Below are positions 16,151-24,679 of a stretch of DNA of 64,000 nucleotides, piece by piece. Under the pieces are notes generated by a model that was given only the letters and a program-made list of their open reading frames with translations, made no database searches and had not been told where the DNA came from. A program made the position numbers and the translations under genes. This stretch comes from Actinophytocola sp035995025 (GTDB lineage: Bacteria > Actinomycetota > Actinomycetes > Mycobacteriales > Pseudonocardiaceae). The stretch spans positions 26,386 to 90,385 of the forward strand of contig DASYKY010000043.1 of the NCBI GenBank assembly GCA_035995025.1, read 5' to 3'. Positions within the stretch are counted from its first letter, which is position 1. Each line of letters begins with the position of its first letter.

Positions 16151-16966
16151 CCGGGGCATCACCACCCCGTTGTTGCGCGGCAGCCCGTTCACCCGGGGCG
16201 CCGGCGCGTCCACGTCCGGCGCGCTGTCCGCGCGGCGGGCGACGTGGAACGACAGGATCTGCAGCTCGACGGCCAGGTCGACCTTGCGCACCTCGACGGT
16301 CTCCGGAACCTGGAGCACCACCGGGGCAAAGTTCAGGATGCACTCGACGCCGGCCTGCACGAGCCGGTCGCACACCGCCTGCGCGGACGCGGGCGGGGTG
16401 GCGATCACGCCGATGGTGATCTCGCGGGCGGCGCACACGGTCGGGATGTCGTCGATGTGGTCGACCGGGATCCCCCCGACGGGCACGCCCATCAGGTCGG
16501 CATCGACGTCGAACAACGCGGTCACCGGGAAACCTCGGCCGGGGAACCCGCCGTAGTTGGCGAGCGCATGTCCGAGGTTACCGATTCCGACGACCGCCAC
16601 ACTCTGTTCACGCGTGAGACCGAGAACCCGTTCGATCTGGTCGATCAGCACCTCGACCTCGTAGCCGACGCCGCGCGTGCCGTACGAGCCGATGTAGGAC
16701 AGGTCCTTGCGCAGCTTCGCGGAGTTCACGCCGGCCGCGACGGACAGCTCCTCGCTGGAGACGCTGCCGACGCCCTGCTCGCGCATGCCGGACAGGACGC
16801 GGAGGTAGACCGCGAGCCGCGCGACGGCGGCCTCGGGGATGGCGCGTGCCCGGTCCCGCAGGCCGTTGCCGCCGATCGCCGGCATGGGCGTGGTGATCTC
16901 GCTCGCGTTCTCGGCTGGCGCCCGTGGGGTTCTTCCGGCTGCGTCGGACTGGCCACGCTGCGCCAC
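16148..16966 (-). CDS. rex: Redox-sensing transcriptional repressor Rex
   Basis: 272 residues. An N-terminal winged helix (IPEAAVARLAVYLRVLSGM, SSEELSVAAGVNSAKLRKDL) is followed by the hallmark SYIGSYGTRGVGYEV and a Rossmann fold (VAVVGIGNLGHALANYGGF) that binds NADH or NAD. High NADH releases it from DNA. GTG 16966 is chosen for AAGGAGT seven bases upstream; the frame runs further but without support. The tail (about 30 residues, PRVNGLPRNNGVVMPR) is extra. Rex heads the heme run and has an operator over its own promoter, so it likely controls hemACDB and perhaps the cytochrome c genes downstream. Confidence 0.95.
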   Translation of the reverse strand: MAQRGQSDAAGRTPRAPAENASEITTPMPAIGGNGLRDRARAIPEAAVARLAVYLRVLSGMREQGVGSVSSEELSVAAGVNSAKLRKDLSYIGSYGTRGVGYEVEVLIDQIERVLGLTREQSVAVVGIGNLGHALANYGGFPGRGFPVTALFDVDADLMGVPVGGIPVDHIDDIPTVCAAREITIGVIATPPASAQAVCDRLVQAGVECILNFAPVVLQVPETVEVRKVDLAVELQILSFHVARRADSAPDVDAPAPRVNGLPRNNGVVMPR

Positions 16967-17016
16967 GCTGATACTCCTTGACAGATCGCCCCTGGGATGC
17001 GGATAACGGTAGCCGC

Positions 17017-17034
17017 TTGTGAACGCAGGCACAA
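17017..17034 (-). promoter_or_regulatory. Rex operator overlapping the rex promoter
   Basis: The plus strand reads TTGTGAACGCAGGCACAA, an inverted repeat TTGTG-N8-CACAA of 18 bases, the length and form of known Rex operators (TGTGAAC...TTCACA). On the minus strand a promoter fits over it: -35 TTGTGC, 17-base spacer, -10 TACCGT, then a leader of about 35 bases to the rex GTG. The operator covers the -35 and spacer, as expected for repression. The right half-site is imperfect. Confidence 0.8.
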
Positions 17035-17126
17035 AGTCGCAAGCCAGGGGCGGGGTCGGTGGGCCCAAGTCATGTCTACCCGCTCCCAATTTAGGGACGA
17101 TCGAGTAGTGGTTTAACCCGTCCCGG

Positions 17127-18674
17127 CTACTTGGTCGTCACGGAGATCGTGTGCCAGCCGGACGCCCCGTTCGGCTCCGGTGGCGCGTACCTACTCGTCT
17201 GGGTGGCGCCGCCGCGGTCGGTGGCGCGGACCGTGAGCTGGTGGTTGCCGGGCGGCAGGTCGAGCCGCACGCGCCAGGTCCGCCAGGTGTTGACGCTGAC
17301 GTCCGCGCCGAGCTCGGCCGGGTGCCACTCGCCGTCCGCGGACACCTCGACGCGCTCGATGCCGACGCTGGGCGCCCACGCGATGCCGCCCGCGGTGAAC
17401 CGGGTGGCGACGGACGAGCCGTCGCGCGGGCTGTCGATGCGCGACTCGGTCTTGACCGGTCCTCGTTCGGACCAGCCGCGCGGGATCCAGTAGCCCTGCT
17501 GCGCGGCGAACGTGGTCAGCTCCAGCTCGGTGAGCCACTTCGTGGCGGACACGTACCCGTACAGCCCGGGGACGACCAGCCGCGCGGGGAAGCCGTGCTC
17601 CTGGGGCAGCGGCTCGCCGTTCATGCCGATGGCGAGCAGCGCGCCGCGCTCGGGGTCGAGGACGGCGTCGATCGGGCTGCCCGCGGTGAACCCGTCGACG
17701 CTGGTGGACAGCAGCTGGTCGGCCTCGCGGTGGACGCCGGCCTCCTTGAGCACGTCGCGCAGCGGGATGCCGATGAAGTACGCGGTGGACACGAGCGAGC
17801 CGCCGACGTCGTTGGAGACGCAGGCCATCGTGACCGGCCGCTCGATGAGCCTGCGGCCGCGGACGTCGTCGTAGGTCAGCGTCAGCTCGCGGTCGACCAT
17901 GCCGTGCACGCGCAGGTGCCAGGCCTCGGCGGTCATCCGCGGCACGGTGAGGGCGGTGTCGATGCGGTAGAAGTCGGCGTTGCTGGTGACGAAGCTGCTC
18001 GTGCCGGGGAAGTCGGCGTTCGCGGGCGGGCGCGGAGCGGGCTCGGCGACCGTGAGCCTGCCGACCGCGCGGCGGGACTTCTCCACGTCGACCCGGTTGG
18101 CGAGCAGCTCGCCGGCGAGACCCAGCACGCCGGCGCCGACCACCACGCCCGCGGACACCCGCATGAACTGGCGCCGGTCGTAGTCGGTCCACTCCGCGGT
18201 GTCCTGGGCGCGCTTGTGCAGCCAGGCGAAGCCGAACACGCCGACCAGCAGGCTCGTGGCCGGCGCGAGGAAGGCGAGCTGGCCCAGGTCGGGGCGGGTG
18301 AGCACGGCCAGGAAACCGACGGCGCCGAGCCCGGCGGCGACCGCCTGGCCCGGCCACGCCTTACGGCGCGAGACCAGCCCGGCGACGACCGCGCAGCCGA
18401 GGATGACGGCCGCGACGCCGAGGAACAGGACGGTCTTGTCGGCCGTGCCGAAGGTGTTCTTCGCCCACTCGGTGACCGGGTGCGGCGAGCTGTCCCGCAC
18501 CCAGTTGCCGACCGCGACGTACGGCGAGGCCCCGGCGCCGACGAACCCGGCGACGAGGTGTCCCGAAGCGAGCGCCGCGACCAGCGACAGCAGCGCGACC
18601 AGCACCGCCCGCAGCCGGGGCAGTGGCGCGGGTGCCGCTGGCGCGGGCATCGCTGAACGCGTGTCTAGTTGCAC
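17127..18674 (-). CDS. Membrane-anchored molybdopterin-dependent oxidoreductase (sulfite-oxidase fold)
   Basis: About 515 residues. Four to five N-terminal helices (LRAVLVALLSLVAALASGHL to PATSLLVGVFGFAWLH), then a further segment VSAGVVVGAGVLGLAGELL, then a periplasmic-side molybdopterin domain: FYRIDTALTVPRM, RPVTMACVSNDVGGSL with the Mo-ligand cysteine, FPARLVVPGLYGYVSATKWL. A C-terminal Ig-like dimerisation domain follows (VKTESRIDSPRDGS). Starts are uncertain: GTG 18674 has only a close GGAG; ATG 18650 is the alternative. Substrate unknown. It stands alone between the divergent-looking rex promoter region and the glutaredoxin gene. Confidence 0.87.
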   Translation of the reverse strand: MQLDTRSAMPAPAAPAPLPRLRAVLVALLSLVAALASGHLVAGFVGAGASPYVAVGNWVRDSSPHPVTEWAKNTFGTADKTVLFLGVAAVILGCAVVAGLVSRRKAWPGQAVAAGLGAVGFLAVLTRPDLGQLAFLAPATSLLVGVFGFAWLHKRAQDTAEWTDYDRRQFMRVSAGVVVGAGVLGLAGELLANRVDVEKSRRAVGRLTVAEPAPRPPANADFPGTSSFVTSNADFYRIDTALTVPRMTAEAWHLRVHGMVDRELTLTYDDVRGRRLIERPVTMACVSNDVGGSLVSTAYFIGIPLRDVLKEAGVHREADQLLSTSVDGFTAGSPIDAVLDPERGALLAIGMNGEPLPQEHGFPARLVVPGLYGYVSATKWLTELELTTFAAQQGYWIPRGWSERGPVKTESRIDSPRDGSSVATRFTAGGIAWAPSVGIERVEVSADGEWHPAELGADVSVNTWRTWRVRLDLPPGNHQLTVRATDRGGATQTSRYAPPEPNGASGWHTISVTTK

Positions 18675-18732
18675 GTCTCCACATTCGGCGCCGTCGCGGG
18701 CGCGGTTCAACCGGAACCTGCTTACGGATGGA

Positions 18733-18966
18733 TTACCGCATGGTGAGCGCCGCCCGGAAGCGGTCCTCCTCGACGCGCCAGTAACCGTGCTCCGCGTCGT
18801 CGATGAGGATCACCGGGACGCGGTCGCCGTACTCGGCCCGCAGCTCCGGGTCGGTGTCGACGTCGGTCACGGCCCACTCGACGTCCAGCTCGCCGCAGAT
18901 CCTCGCCACGTCGGCCTCGGCCACCTCGCACAGGTGGCAGCCCCGCCGCGACACAACGGTCACCAT
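18733..18966 (-). CDS. Glutaredoxin-family protein
   Basis: 77 residues, one short thioredoxin-fold domain. The active site is RRGCHLCEVAEAD (CXXC near residue 10), and VPVILIDD is the cis-proline strand. Such proteins (DUF836-like; Rv0508 in mycobacteria) lie just before hemA in many actinobacteria. Here a molybdopterin oxidoreductase gene has come between it and rex. It probably transfers electrons from mycothiol or thioredoxin, but no partner is shown. The gene lies ten bases downstream of the acyl-ligase stop and is likely cotranscribed with it. Confidence 0.9.
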   Translation of the reverse strand: MVTVVSRRGCHLCEVAEADVARICGELDVEWAVTDVDTDPELRAEYGDRVPVILIDDAEHGYWRVEEDRFRAALTMR

Positions 18967-18976
18967 GAGTACGACG

Positions 18977-20494
18977 CTACCCGCGCAGGCTCGCCCGCCG
19001 GACCTTGCCGGTCACCGAATAGGGCAGCTGGTCCACGAACTCCACCGAGCGCGGCACCTTGAACCGCGCGAGCCGCTCCGCGCAGTGCTCGCGGACCGCG
19101 TCCTCGGTCAGTGTCGAGCCGGGCTTGAGAACCAGGACGGCCTTGACGAACTCGCCGGTCCGCCCGTCGGGCACGCCGACCGCGGCCGCCTCGAGCACCT
19201 CGGTCAGCTCGCCGAGGACCCGCTCGACCTCGTTGGGGTAGACGTTGAACCCGTTCACGATGATCAGGTCGTTCGCCCGGTCCACGAGCCGCAGGTCGCC
19301 GTCCGCGTCGAGGTAGCCGACGTCGCCGGTGCGAAACCAGCCGTCGGCGTCCGGGCCGTGCGCGCCGTCGGGCCAGTAGCCGCTGAACAGGTTGGGCCCG
19401 CGGACCGCGACCCGGCCGGTCTCGGATTCCGTCTCGTCGAACCACGCCGGCTCGTCCGGGTCGGGCGCGCCACCCACGGGCCGCCCATCGGAGTCCACCA
19501 GCGTCAGCTCGACGCCGGGTAACGGGCGGCCGACGGAGCCGGGCTTGGCGTGCCCGCCGACGAGCGTCGAGGTGAGCACCGGGCCGGTCTCGGTGAGCCC
19601 GTAGCCCTCGTACACCGACAGCCCGGTGGCCTCCTTCATCGCGGCCAGCACCGCGGGCGGCAGCGGCGCGGCGCCCGAGGTCAGCAGCCGCAGCGAGGAC
19701 ATCGCGTCCGTCAGCACGTCGGCCGGCGCGGCGGCGAACGCCTGGTACATCGCGGGCACGCCGACGAACGCGGTGATCCGGTGCTCCGCGCACGCGGCGA
19801 GCGCCCGCTCGGCGCCGAAGCCGTCCAGCAGCACCGCGGTCGCGCCGGCCGCGGCGACCTGCAGCAGGCCCGGGCCGAGGCCGTAGGCGTGGAACAGCGG
19901 CACGACCAGCAGCACCCGGTCGGACGCCGTCACCGGGGCGGGCTTGAGCGCGGCGCACTGCTCGACGTTGGACAGCAGCGCCCGGTGGGACAGCATCACG
20001 CCGCGCGGCACGCCCGCGGTGCCGGACGTGTAGCAGAGGACGGCGACGTCCTCGCCGCCGCGCGGGCCGTCGGCCCGCAGGTGCGCCTCGGCGGGCGCGT
20101 CGAGGTCGGCGCCGAGGTCGGGGGGCGCGAGCACGGTCGGCACCGAACCGGCGGGCTCGCCCACGAGGATCGCCGCGCCGCAGTCGTCGAGGATCCGCTC
20201 CAGCTCGGGGGCCGGCGAGTGCGTGCCGATCGGCACCGCGATGCCGCCCGCGCGCAGGACGGCGAACAGCGCGACGGCGAACTCGGGGCTCGTGGGCTGC
20301 ACGATCGCCACCCGGTCGCCCGGCACGAGGCCCGCCTGCAGCAGCGTCGCGGCGAACGCGCCGACGGCGGAGTCGACCTGCTGCCACGTGAGCGAACGGC
20401 TCGTGGCATGGTCGGTGAGTGCGAGTTGTCCCGGCACGCGTGCGGCGGCCTCGGTGACCAGGTCGGCCACATTGGCGGTGCGCGCGTCGACCAT
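18977..20494 (-). CDS. AMP-forming acyl-CoA/acyl-acid ligase
   Basis: 505 residues of the ANL superfamily. Motifs: AMP/P-loop VLCYTSGTAGVPRGVMLSHR, YEGYGLTETGP, GWFRTGDVGYLDADGDL, and the C-terminal lysine in YSVTGKVRRASLRG. The fatty-acid type is likely but chain length cannot be read. ATG 20494 has GCGAGG upstream; the open frame is longer only because of the divergent region. A CGTAAC-N16-CGTT element lies 21 bases upstream and fits an ECF promoter of the BldN type; the divergent neighbour is a BldN-like sigma factor. It may therefore make a lipid precursor needed during development; this is inference. Confidence 0.9.
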   Translation of the reverse strand: MVDARTANVADLVTEAAARVPGQLALTDHATSRSLTWQQVDSAVGAFAATLLQAGLVPGDRVAIVQPTSPEFAVALFAVLRAGGIAVPIGTHSPAPELERILDDCGAAILVGEPAGSVPTVLAPPDLGADLDAPAEAHLRADGPRGGEDVAVLCYTSGTAGVPRGVMLSHRALLSNVEQCAALKPAPVTASDRVLLVVPLFHAYGLGPGLLQVAAAGATAVLLDGFGAERALAACAEHRITAFVGVPAMYQAFAAAPADVLTDAMSSLRLLTSGAAPLPPAVLAAMKEATGLSVYEGYGLTETGPVLTSTLVGGHAKPGSVGRPLPGVELTLVDSDGRPVGGAPDPDEPAWFDETESETGRVAVRGPNLFSGYWPDGAHGPDADGWFRTGDVGYLDADGDLRLVDRANDLIIVNGFNVYPNEVERVLGELTEVLEAAAVGVPDGRTGEFVKAVLVLKPGSTLTEDAVREHCAERLARFKVPRSVEFVDQLPYSVTGKVRRASLRG

Positions 20495-20514
20495 GGCAAC
20501 CTCGCTCTCGGGAA

Positions 20515-20540
20515 AACGACCAACAGACGGTGCGGTTACG
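20515..20540 (-). promoter_or_regulatory. Candidate BldN-type ECF promoter of the acyl-ligase gene
   Basis: On the minus strand: -35 CGTAAC, exactly 16 bases, then -10 CGTT. This agrees with the sigma-BldN consensus reported in Streptomyces (CGTAAC-N16-CGTT). The expected start of transcription is near 20508, about 14 bases before the ATG. The same spacing and hexamers recur in front of the anti-sigma gene at 21380-21405. Confidence 0.65.
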
Positions 20541-20697
20541 CAACGTTCCCGCAGTGTGGCACGACTCACTGGCGTCATGGTTGACGGGCCGACGAGTCCC
20601 AACAGAGATCTAGTACCTACTACGAAGTAACAACACGTATGCTGCTCAGGTCTCCGGACGGCGGTGCGGCCGGCTGGAACAGGAGAGGGAGATTCCC

Positions 20698-21327
20698 ATG
20701 CCGTCCGTGCGCCCAGCTCCACGGGACGCATCGGGCGCGGCGTCGTCCAGTCTGCCGCCCGCGACCGATCCGGGGCTCGAGCCCGGCGGGTCCTGGGATC
20801 TCGTGCACGCCGCCCAGGACGGAGACCGCTCGGCGTTCGGGCGGCTCTACAACCGGTACGTGGACGTGGTGTTCCGGTACGTGCTGTTCCGGGTCGGGGA
20901 CCGGGAGCTGGCCGAGGACGTCACCAGCGAGACGTTCCTGCGGGCACTGCGACGGATCGAGTCGGTCAGCTACCAGGGCCGCGACGTGGGGGCCTGGTTC
21001 GTCACGATCGCCAGGAACCTGGTGCTGGACCACGTGAAGTCCAGCCGCTTCCGGCTCGAGGTGGCGACCGCGGAGGTGGACGACTCGCGCCCGGCGGAGT
21101 CGGGCCCGGAGCAGCAGGTGCTGTCGAAGGTGACCCGCACGGCCCTGCTGCAATGCGTCGGCCAGCTCGGCGACGACCAGCGGGAATGCATCGTCCTGCG
21201 GTTCCTGCAGGGGTTGTCGGTGGCGGAGACGGCGAAGGTGATGGACCGCAACGAGGGCGCGGTGAAGGCACTGCAGCACCGTGCGGTGCGCAGGCTCGCC
21301 CAGCTGCTGCCGCCGGAGCTTCGATAG
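20698..21327 (+). CDS. bldN: ECF RNA polymerase sigma factor, BldN-like
   Basis: 209 residues with a variable 40-residue head, then sigma2 (AFGRLYNRYVDVVFRYV, EDVTSETFLRALRRI) and sigma4 (RECIVLRFLQGLSVAETAKV, NEGAVKALQHRAVRRLAQLL). The stretch QGRDVGAWFVTIARNLV followed by KSSRFRLEV is close to Streptomyces BldN, the developmental sigma factor. A good ribosome site (GGAGAGGGAGA) precedes the ATG. It is followed by an RsbN-like anti-sigma gene with its own BldN-type promoter, and faces an acyl-ligase gene with the same promoter type. No BldN-type element was found before bldN itself. Confidence 0.88.
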   Translation: MPSVRPAPRDASGAASSSLPPATDPGLEPGGSWDLVHAAQDGDRSAFGRLYNRYVDVVFRYVLFRVGDRELAEDVTSETFLRALRRIESVSYQGRDVGAWFVTIARNLVLDHVKSSRFRLEVATAEVDDSRPAESGPEQQVLSKVTRTALLQCVGQLGDDQRECIVLRFLQGLSVAETAKVMDRNEGAVKALQHRAVRRLAQLLPPELR

Positions 21328-21379
21328 AAAGTGCGTTAGTACAGAGCGTTCGACAGAGCGGAAATCGCCGGGTGGAGGC

Positions 21380-21405
21380 CGTAACCCGCCCCCAGCCGGC
21401 TCGTT
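21380..21405 (+). promoter_or_regulatory. Candidate BldN-type ECF promoter of the anti-sigma gene
   Basis: CGTAAC at 21380-21385, a 16-base spacer, then CGTT at 21402-21405. The predicted start near 21412 leaves a leader of about 43 bases before the GTG start with its GGAG site. In Streptomyces rsbN is also read from a BldN-dependent promoter located after bldN, so the arrangement supports a feedback loop. Confidence 0.68.
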
Positions 21406-21454
21406 CAACAGACGAGATCCTGGATTCGGTTCCAGGAACGACACGGAGCACGAT

Positions 21455-22672
21455 GTGGACAGCGGACCGGATCGTCCAGGCACCGAGTACGACCGCACCG
21501 TCGTATCGGCCCTGGCGTCACTGACTTCGCTGACCGCGCCGTCCGTCGCGGAGCGCTCGCGCATCCGCGACAGGATTCTCGCCGGGCTGCCGGAGTTATC
21601 CGACGAGCCGGCCGGTTCCGACGGCGCGACCTCCACGACGTCCCGGGTGCGGTCTGATGCGCCCGGGCGAGCCGCGCGGACACGTCGGGGGCCGCGCGGT
21701 CCGCGCAACAGGGCGGACTCCGATCGGCCGGACAGATCCGGCCCGCCCGTCCGGCAGCCGGCCAGGACGGTGTCGGGGGCGCGGGGCCGGTTCGCGGTTG
21801 CCGCGGTGGCCGTGCTCGCGCTCGTCGGATCGCTCGTGGGGATGAGCCTGCTGCTCTCCCGCGACGCGCTGCCCGGCGACGCCCTGTACGGCGTGAAGCG
21901 CACCGCCGAGGCCGCGGAGCTTGGCCTGACCTTCGGCGACGAGGGCAAGGCCCTCAAGCACCTGGAGTTCGCGAGCGCGCGGGTCAGCGAGATCGAGACG
22001 CTCGCCCGGCGCTACCCAGACCGGGACAGCGCGCCGGTCGGCAGCTACCTGACCGCGCTCACCGACTTCGACAACGACGCCGCGGCGGGCTCCCGCCAGC
22101 TCATCGCCGTCGCGACAGCGGCCGACGGCGGCCAGCTCGACGCCCTGACGTCGTGGGCCGGACAGCAGAGCTCGCGCCTGACCGCCGCGTCGGCGCAGCT
22201 GCCGGCCGCCGCGCGCAACCGCGGGAGTGCCTCGCTCGCGCTGCTGGACAAGATCACCACCCGCGCGGGCGCGCTGACCGAGCGGCTGAACTGCTACCAG
22301 ATCACGTCCGGCTCGGCCGACGACGTCGGCGCGCTGCCCGCGTCGGGCGCGTGCGAGCAGCCGTCCGGCTCGCGGCCGAACCCGGGCGCACCGGGCAGCG
22401 GCGACCCGAACGCGACGGTGGCGCCGACCGAGCCGCCGTCGGGCAGCGGGCAGCAGCCCGGCCGAGGGCGCCCGGCCGGCAAGCTGCCGCCCCTGCCGCC
22501 GGTGGGCAGCACGGTCGCGCAGCCGCCGGCGGCGGACAGCCCGTCCCCGGACGGCGCGTCGACCCAGCCGCCCGGGTCGGACGACCCGTCGATCAACCTG
22601 CCGCTGCCGCTTCCCGGCGTCACGTTGCCGCCGCTGCTGCCGGGACTGCCCGGGATCAGCATCGGCGAGTGA
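21455..22672 (+). CDS. rsbN: RsbN-like anti-sigma factor with DUF5667 domain
   Basis: About 405 residues. A cytoplasmic head of about 110 residues (SALASLTSLTAPSVAERSRI) should bind the sigma factor. One membrane helix follows (FAVAAVAVLALVGSLVGMSL), then the DUF5667 domain (PGDALYGVKRTAEAAELGLT, GKALKHLEFASARVSEIETL) outside the cell, and a long Pro/Ser/Gly-rich tail ending in LPGLPGISIGE. GTG 21455 has GGAG six bases upstream; the frame is open further but overlaps the sigma gene. Position after a BldN-like factor supports the RsbN call. How the signal releases the sigma factor is unknown. Confidence 0.85.
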   Translation: MDSGPDRPGTEYDRTVVSALASLTSLTAPSVAERSRIRDRILAGLPELSDEPAGSDGATSTTSRVRSDAPGRAARTRRGPRGPRNRADSDRPDRSGPPVRQPARTVSGARGRFAVAAVAVLALVGSLVGMSLLLSRDALPGDALYGVKRTAEAAELGLTFGDEGKALKHLEFASARVSEIETLARRYPDRDSAPVGSYLTALTDFDNDAAAGSRQLIAVATAADGGQLDALTSWAGQQSSRLTAASAQLPAAARNRGSASLALLDKITTRAGALTERLNCYQITSGSADDVGALPASGACEQPSGSRPNPGAPGSGDPNATVAPTEPPSGSGQQPGRGRPAGKLPPLPPVGSTVAQPPAADSPSPDGASTQPPGSDDPSINLPLPLPGVTLPPLLPGLPGISIGE

Positions 22673-22747
22673 CCCCGGTACGCGCCGGCCGGATCGCTAC
22701 GCTGTCGGTGGAGAACGACGCGTGGCAGAACACCCGGAGGCGATGCC

Positions 22748-23650
22748 GTGTCCCTGTGGCGGGGCCGTGACAAGGAGCCTGAGCTCGAGCAGCTCGCCAC
22801 GCTCGCCGGGGAGGCCTCGGCCGAGGCGGCGGTGGCGCTCGACCGGGGGCCCGGGCGGCCCACACCGCCCGCGGACCTGACGGCGGCCGCGTTCTTCGAC
22901 GTCGACAACACGATGATGATGGGCGCGTCGATCTTCCACTTCGCGCGCGGGATGGCCGCCCGGAAGTTCTTCACCAGCTCCGATCTCGCTCGCTTCGCCC
23001 TCCAGCAGCTGAAGTTCCGCGTCGGCGGCCGCGAGACGCACGACAACATCCGCTCCGCCCGCGAGTCCGGACTGTCCTTTGTGGCCGGCCACTCGGTGGC
23101 CGACCTGATGGCCCACGGCGAGGAGATCTACGACGAGCTGATGGCGGACAAGATCTGGCCGGGCACCAGGGCGCTGGCGCAGATGCACCTGGACGCCGGC
23201 CAGCGGGTGTGGCTGGTGACGGCCACCCCCGTCGACCTGGCCACGATCATCGCCCGCCGCCTCGGCCTCACGGGGGCACTGGGCACGGTGCTGGAGGCGG
23301 AGGACGGCGTGTACACGGGCCGCCTGGTGGGCGAGATGCTGCACGGCCCGGCGAAGGCGCACGCGGTGCGTGCCCTGGCCGCGCGGGAGGGCCTGAACCT
23401 GCGCCGCTGCACGGCGTACTCGGACTCGGCGAACGACGTGCCCATGCTGTCGGTCGTGGGCACGGCGGTGGCCGTCAATCCGGACGGCTCGCTGCGGGAG
23501 GCGGCCAGAAAGCGGGGCTGGGAGATCCGCGACTTCCGCACGGGCCGGAAGGCGGCCAAGATCGGCGTCCCGTCGGTGCTCGGCGCCGGCGCGGTGGCGG
23601 GTGCGGTGGCGGCCGGCCTGGCCTACCGCAAAAGAGAACGCCTCCTCTGA
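22748..23650 (+). CDS. HAD-IB family hydrolase (SerB-like phosphatase)
   Basis: 300 residues. HAD motif I is AAAFFDVDNTMMMGAS near residue 47, motif II is VWLVTATP, and motif III/IV is CTAYSDSANDVPMLSVVG. The tail carries a short hydrophobic segment (VLGAGAVAGAVAAGLAY) followed by KRERLL, which may anchor it to the membrane. Relatives are annotated as SerB-like phosphoserine phosphatases (Rv0505c serB1 in the syntenic block) or as phospholipid-linked phosphatases; here DVDNT replaces DXDST/GT, common in this group. GTG start with GGAGG eight bases upstream. The next gene begins within about 30 bases on the same strand. Confidence 0.88.
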   Translation: MSLWRGRDKEPELEQLATLAGEASAEAAVALDRGPGRPTPPADLTAAAFFDVDNTMMMGASIFHFARGMAARKFFTSSDLARFALQQLKFRVGGRETHDNIRSARESGLSFVAGHSVADLMAHGEEIYDELMADKIWPGTRALAQMHLDAGQRVWLVTATPVDLATIIARRLGLTGALGTVLEAEDGVYTGRLVGEMLHGPAKAHAVRALAAREGLNLRRCTAYSDSANDVPMLSVVGTAVAVNPDGSLREAARKRGWEIRDFRTGRKAAKIGVPSVLGAGAVAGAVAAGLAYRKRERLL

Positions 23651-23678
23651 GGAGGATGACGACATCGATCCGGAGCTG

Positions 23679-24677
23679 GTGGCCGCCGCGTGCGAACGGC
23701 AGGCGGCGCGCCCCGTCGCCGGCATTCATGACATGGCGGCCTATCTGTCCCAGCAGGTCAACGACGAGTCGCACCGGGACGTGATCGGCCCGCTGCTCGC
23801 CGGCCGCGGGGCCAGCGGCGTCATCGTCCACGACGGTCGTACCGTGGCCAGCTGGGGTGACCCCGCCGTGCCCGAGATGTTGTTCAGTGCCACCAAGAGC
23901 GTCGTGTCGCTGGTCGCCGGAATCGCGTACGACCTGGGGTTGCTGGACATCGACGCGAAGGTCGGGGACAGCGTCGAGCTGCCACAGTTCCACGCCGACG
24001 CGGGTCGCGACATCCGCTGGTTGCACCTGCTGCAGCAAACCAGCCAATGGCACGGCGAACTATGGACGAAGCCGGCACTGGTCGATGCGCAGAGCCATCG
24101 CGAGGGAGACGAGCCGGACGGCGGGCCACCCGGTTCCGGCTGGGCGTACAACGACGTCCGGGTGAACCTGCTCTGCCTGGCGCTGACCGCACTGCTGCGC
24201 CGCTCGCTGCCGGACGTGCTCCGCGAGGCGGTGATGGTGCCGCTCGGTGCGTCCGGGTCGTGGTCGTGGCACGGATACCGCAACTCCCACCTCGACCTCG
24301 CGGACCGGCAGGTGCCGGTCGTCAGCGGCGGAGCGCACTGGGGTGGCGGGTTGTTCATGTCCGCGAGCGATCTTGCCCGCATCGGCCGGCTGTATCTCAC
24401 CGGCGGTCGCTGGGCAGGCCGGCAACTGGTCACCGGCGACTGGCTCGCACGCAGTTGGCAACCGTGCGCGGTCAAGCGTGAGTACGGGTTCCTGTGGTGG
24501 CGCAACGACCTGCGCACGGTGTTCGCGAACGCGCCGGCATCCGGCCGCGCGGCACGTGGCAATGGCGGGCGGCATCTGCTGTGGGTGGACCCCGACCGCG
24601 ACCTGGTGATCGCGTCGCACTGGGGTGACGGCGTCGAACAGCTGGTCAGCGAGGTGTCAGCCGCCGTCGTTCGCTGA
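23679..24677 (+). CDS. Serine hydrolase of the beta-lactamase/class C fold
   Basis: About 332 residues. The catalytic SXXK is in LFSATKSVVSLVAG, and the second motif YXN reads WAYNDVRVN. HWGGGLFMSASDLARIGRLY and the final HLLWVDPDRDLVIASHWGD are typical of the esterase/beta-lactamase group. No signal peptide is seen, so it may be cytoplasmic. The start is unclear: the frame is open into the HAD gene, GAGGAGG at 23649 has no start in this frame at good distance, and the GTG at 23679 is chosen for a nearby GGAG. Its stop lies two bases from the stop of the convergent acyltransferase gene. Confidence 0.8.
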   Translation: MAAACERQAARPVAGIHDMAAYLSQQVNDESHRDVIGPLLAGRGASGVIVHDGRTVASWGDPAVPEMLFSATKSVVSLVAGIAYDLGLLDIDAKVGDSVELPQFHADAGRDIRWLHLLQQTSQWHGELWTKPALVDAQSHREGDEPDGGPPGSGWAYNDVRVNLLCLALTALLRRSLPDVLREAVMVPLGASGSWSWHGYRNSHLDLADRQVPVVSGGAHWGGGLFMSASDLARIGRLYLTGGRWAGRQLVTGDWLARSWQPCAVKREYGFLWWRNDLRTVFANAPASGRAARGNGGRHLLWVDPDRDLVIASHWGDGVEQLVSEVSAAVVR

Positions 24678-24679
24678 GG

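Noticed and set aside
20581..20640. Sigma-70-type promoter for the bldN-like gene (TTGACG at 20581)
   Set aside because: No -10 hexamer at 16-18 bases; the nearest (TAGTAC) is 24 bases away.
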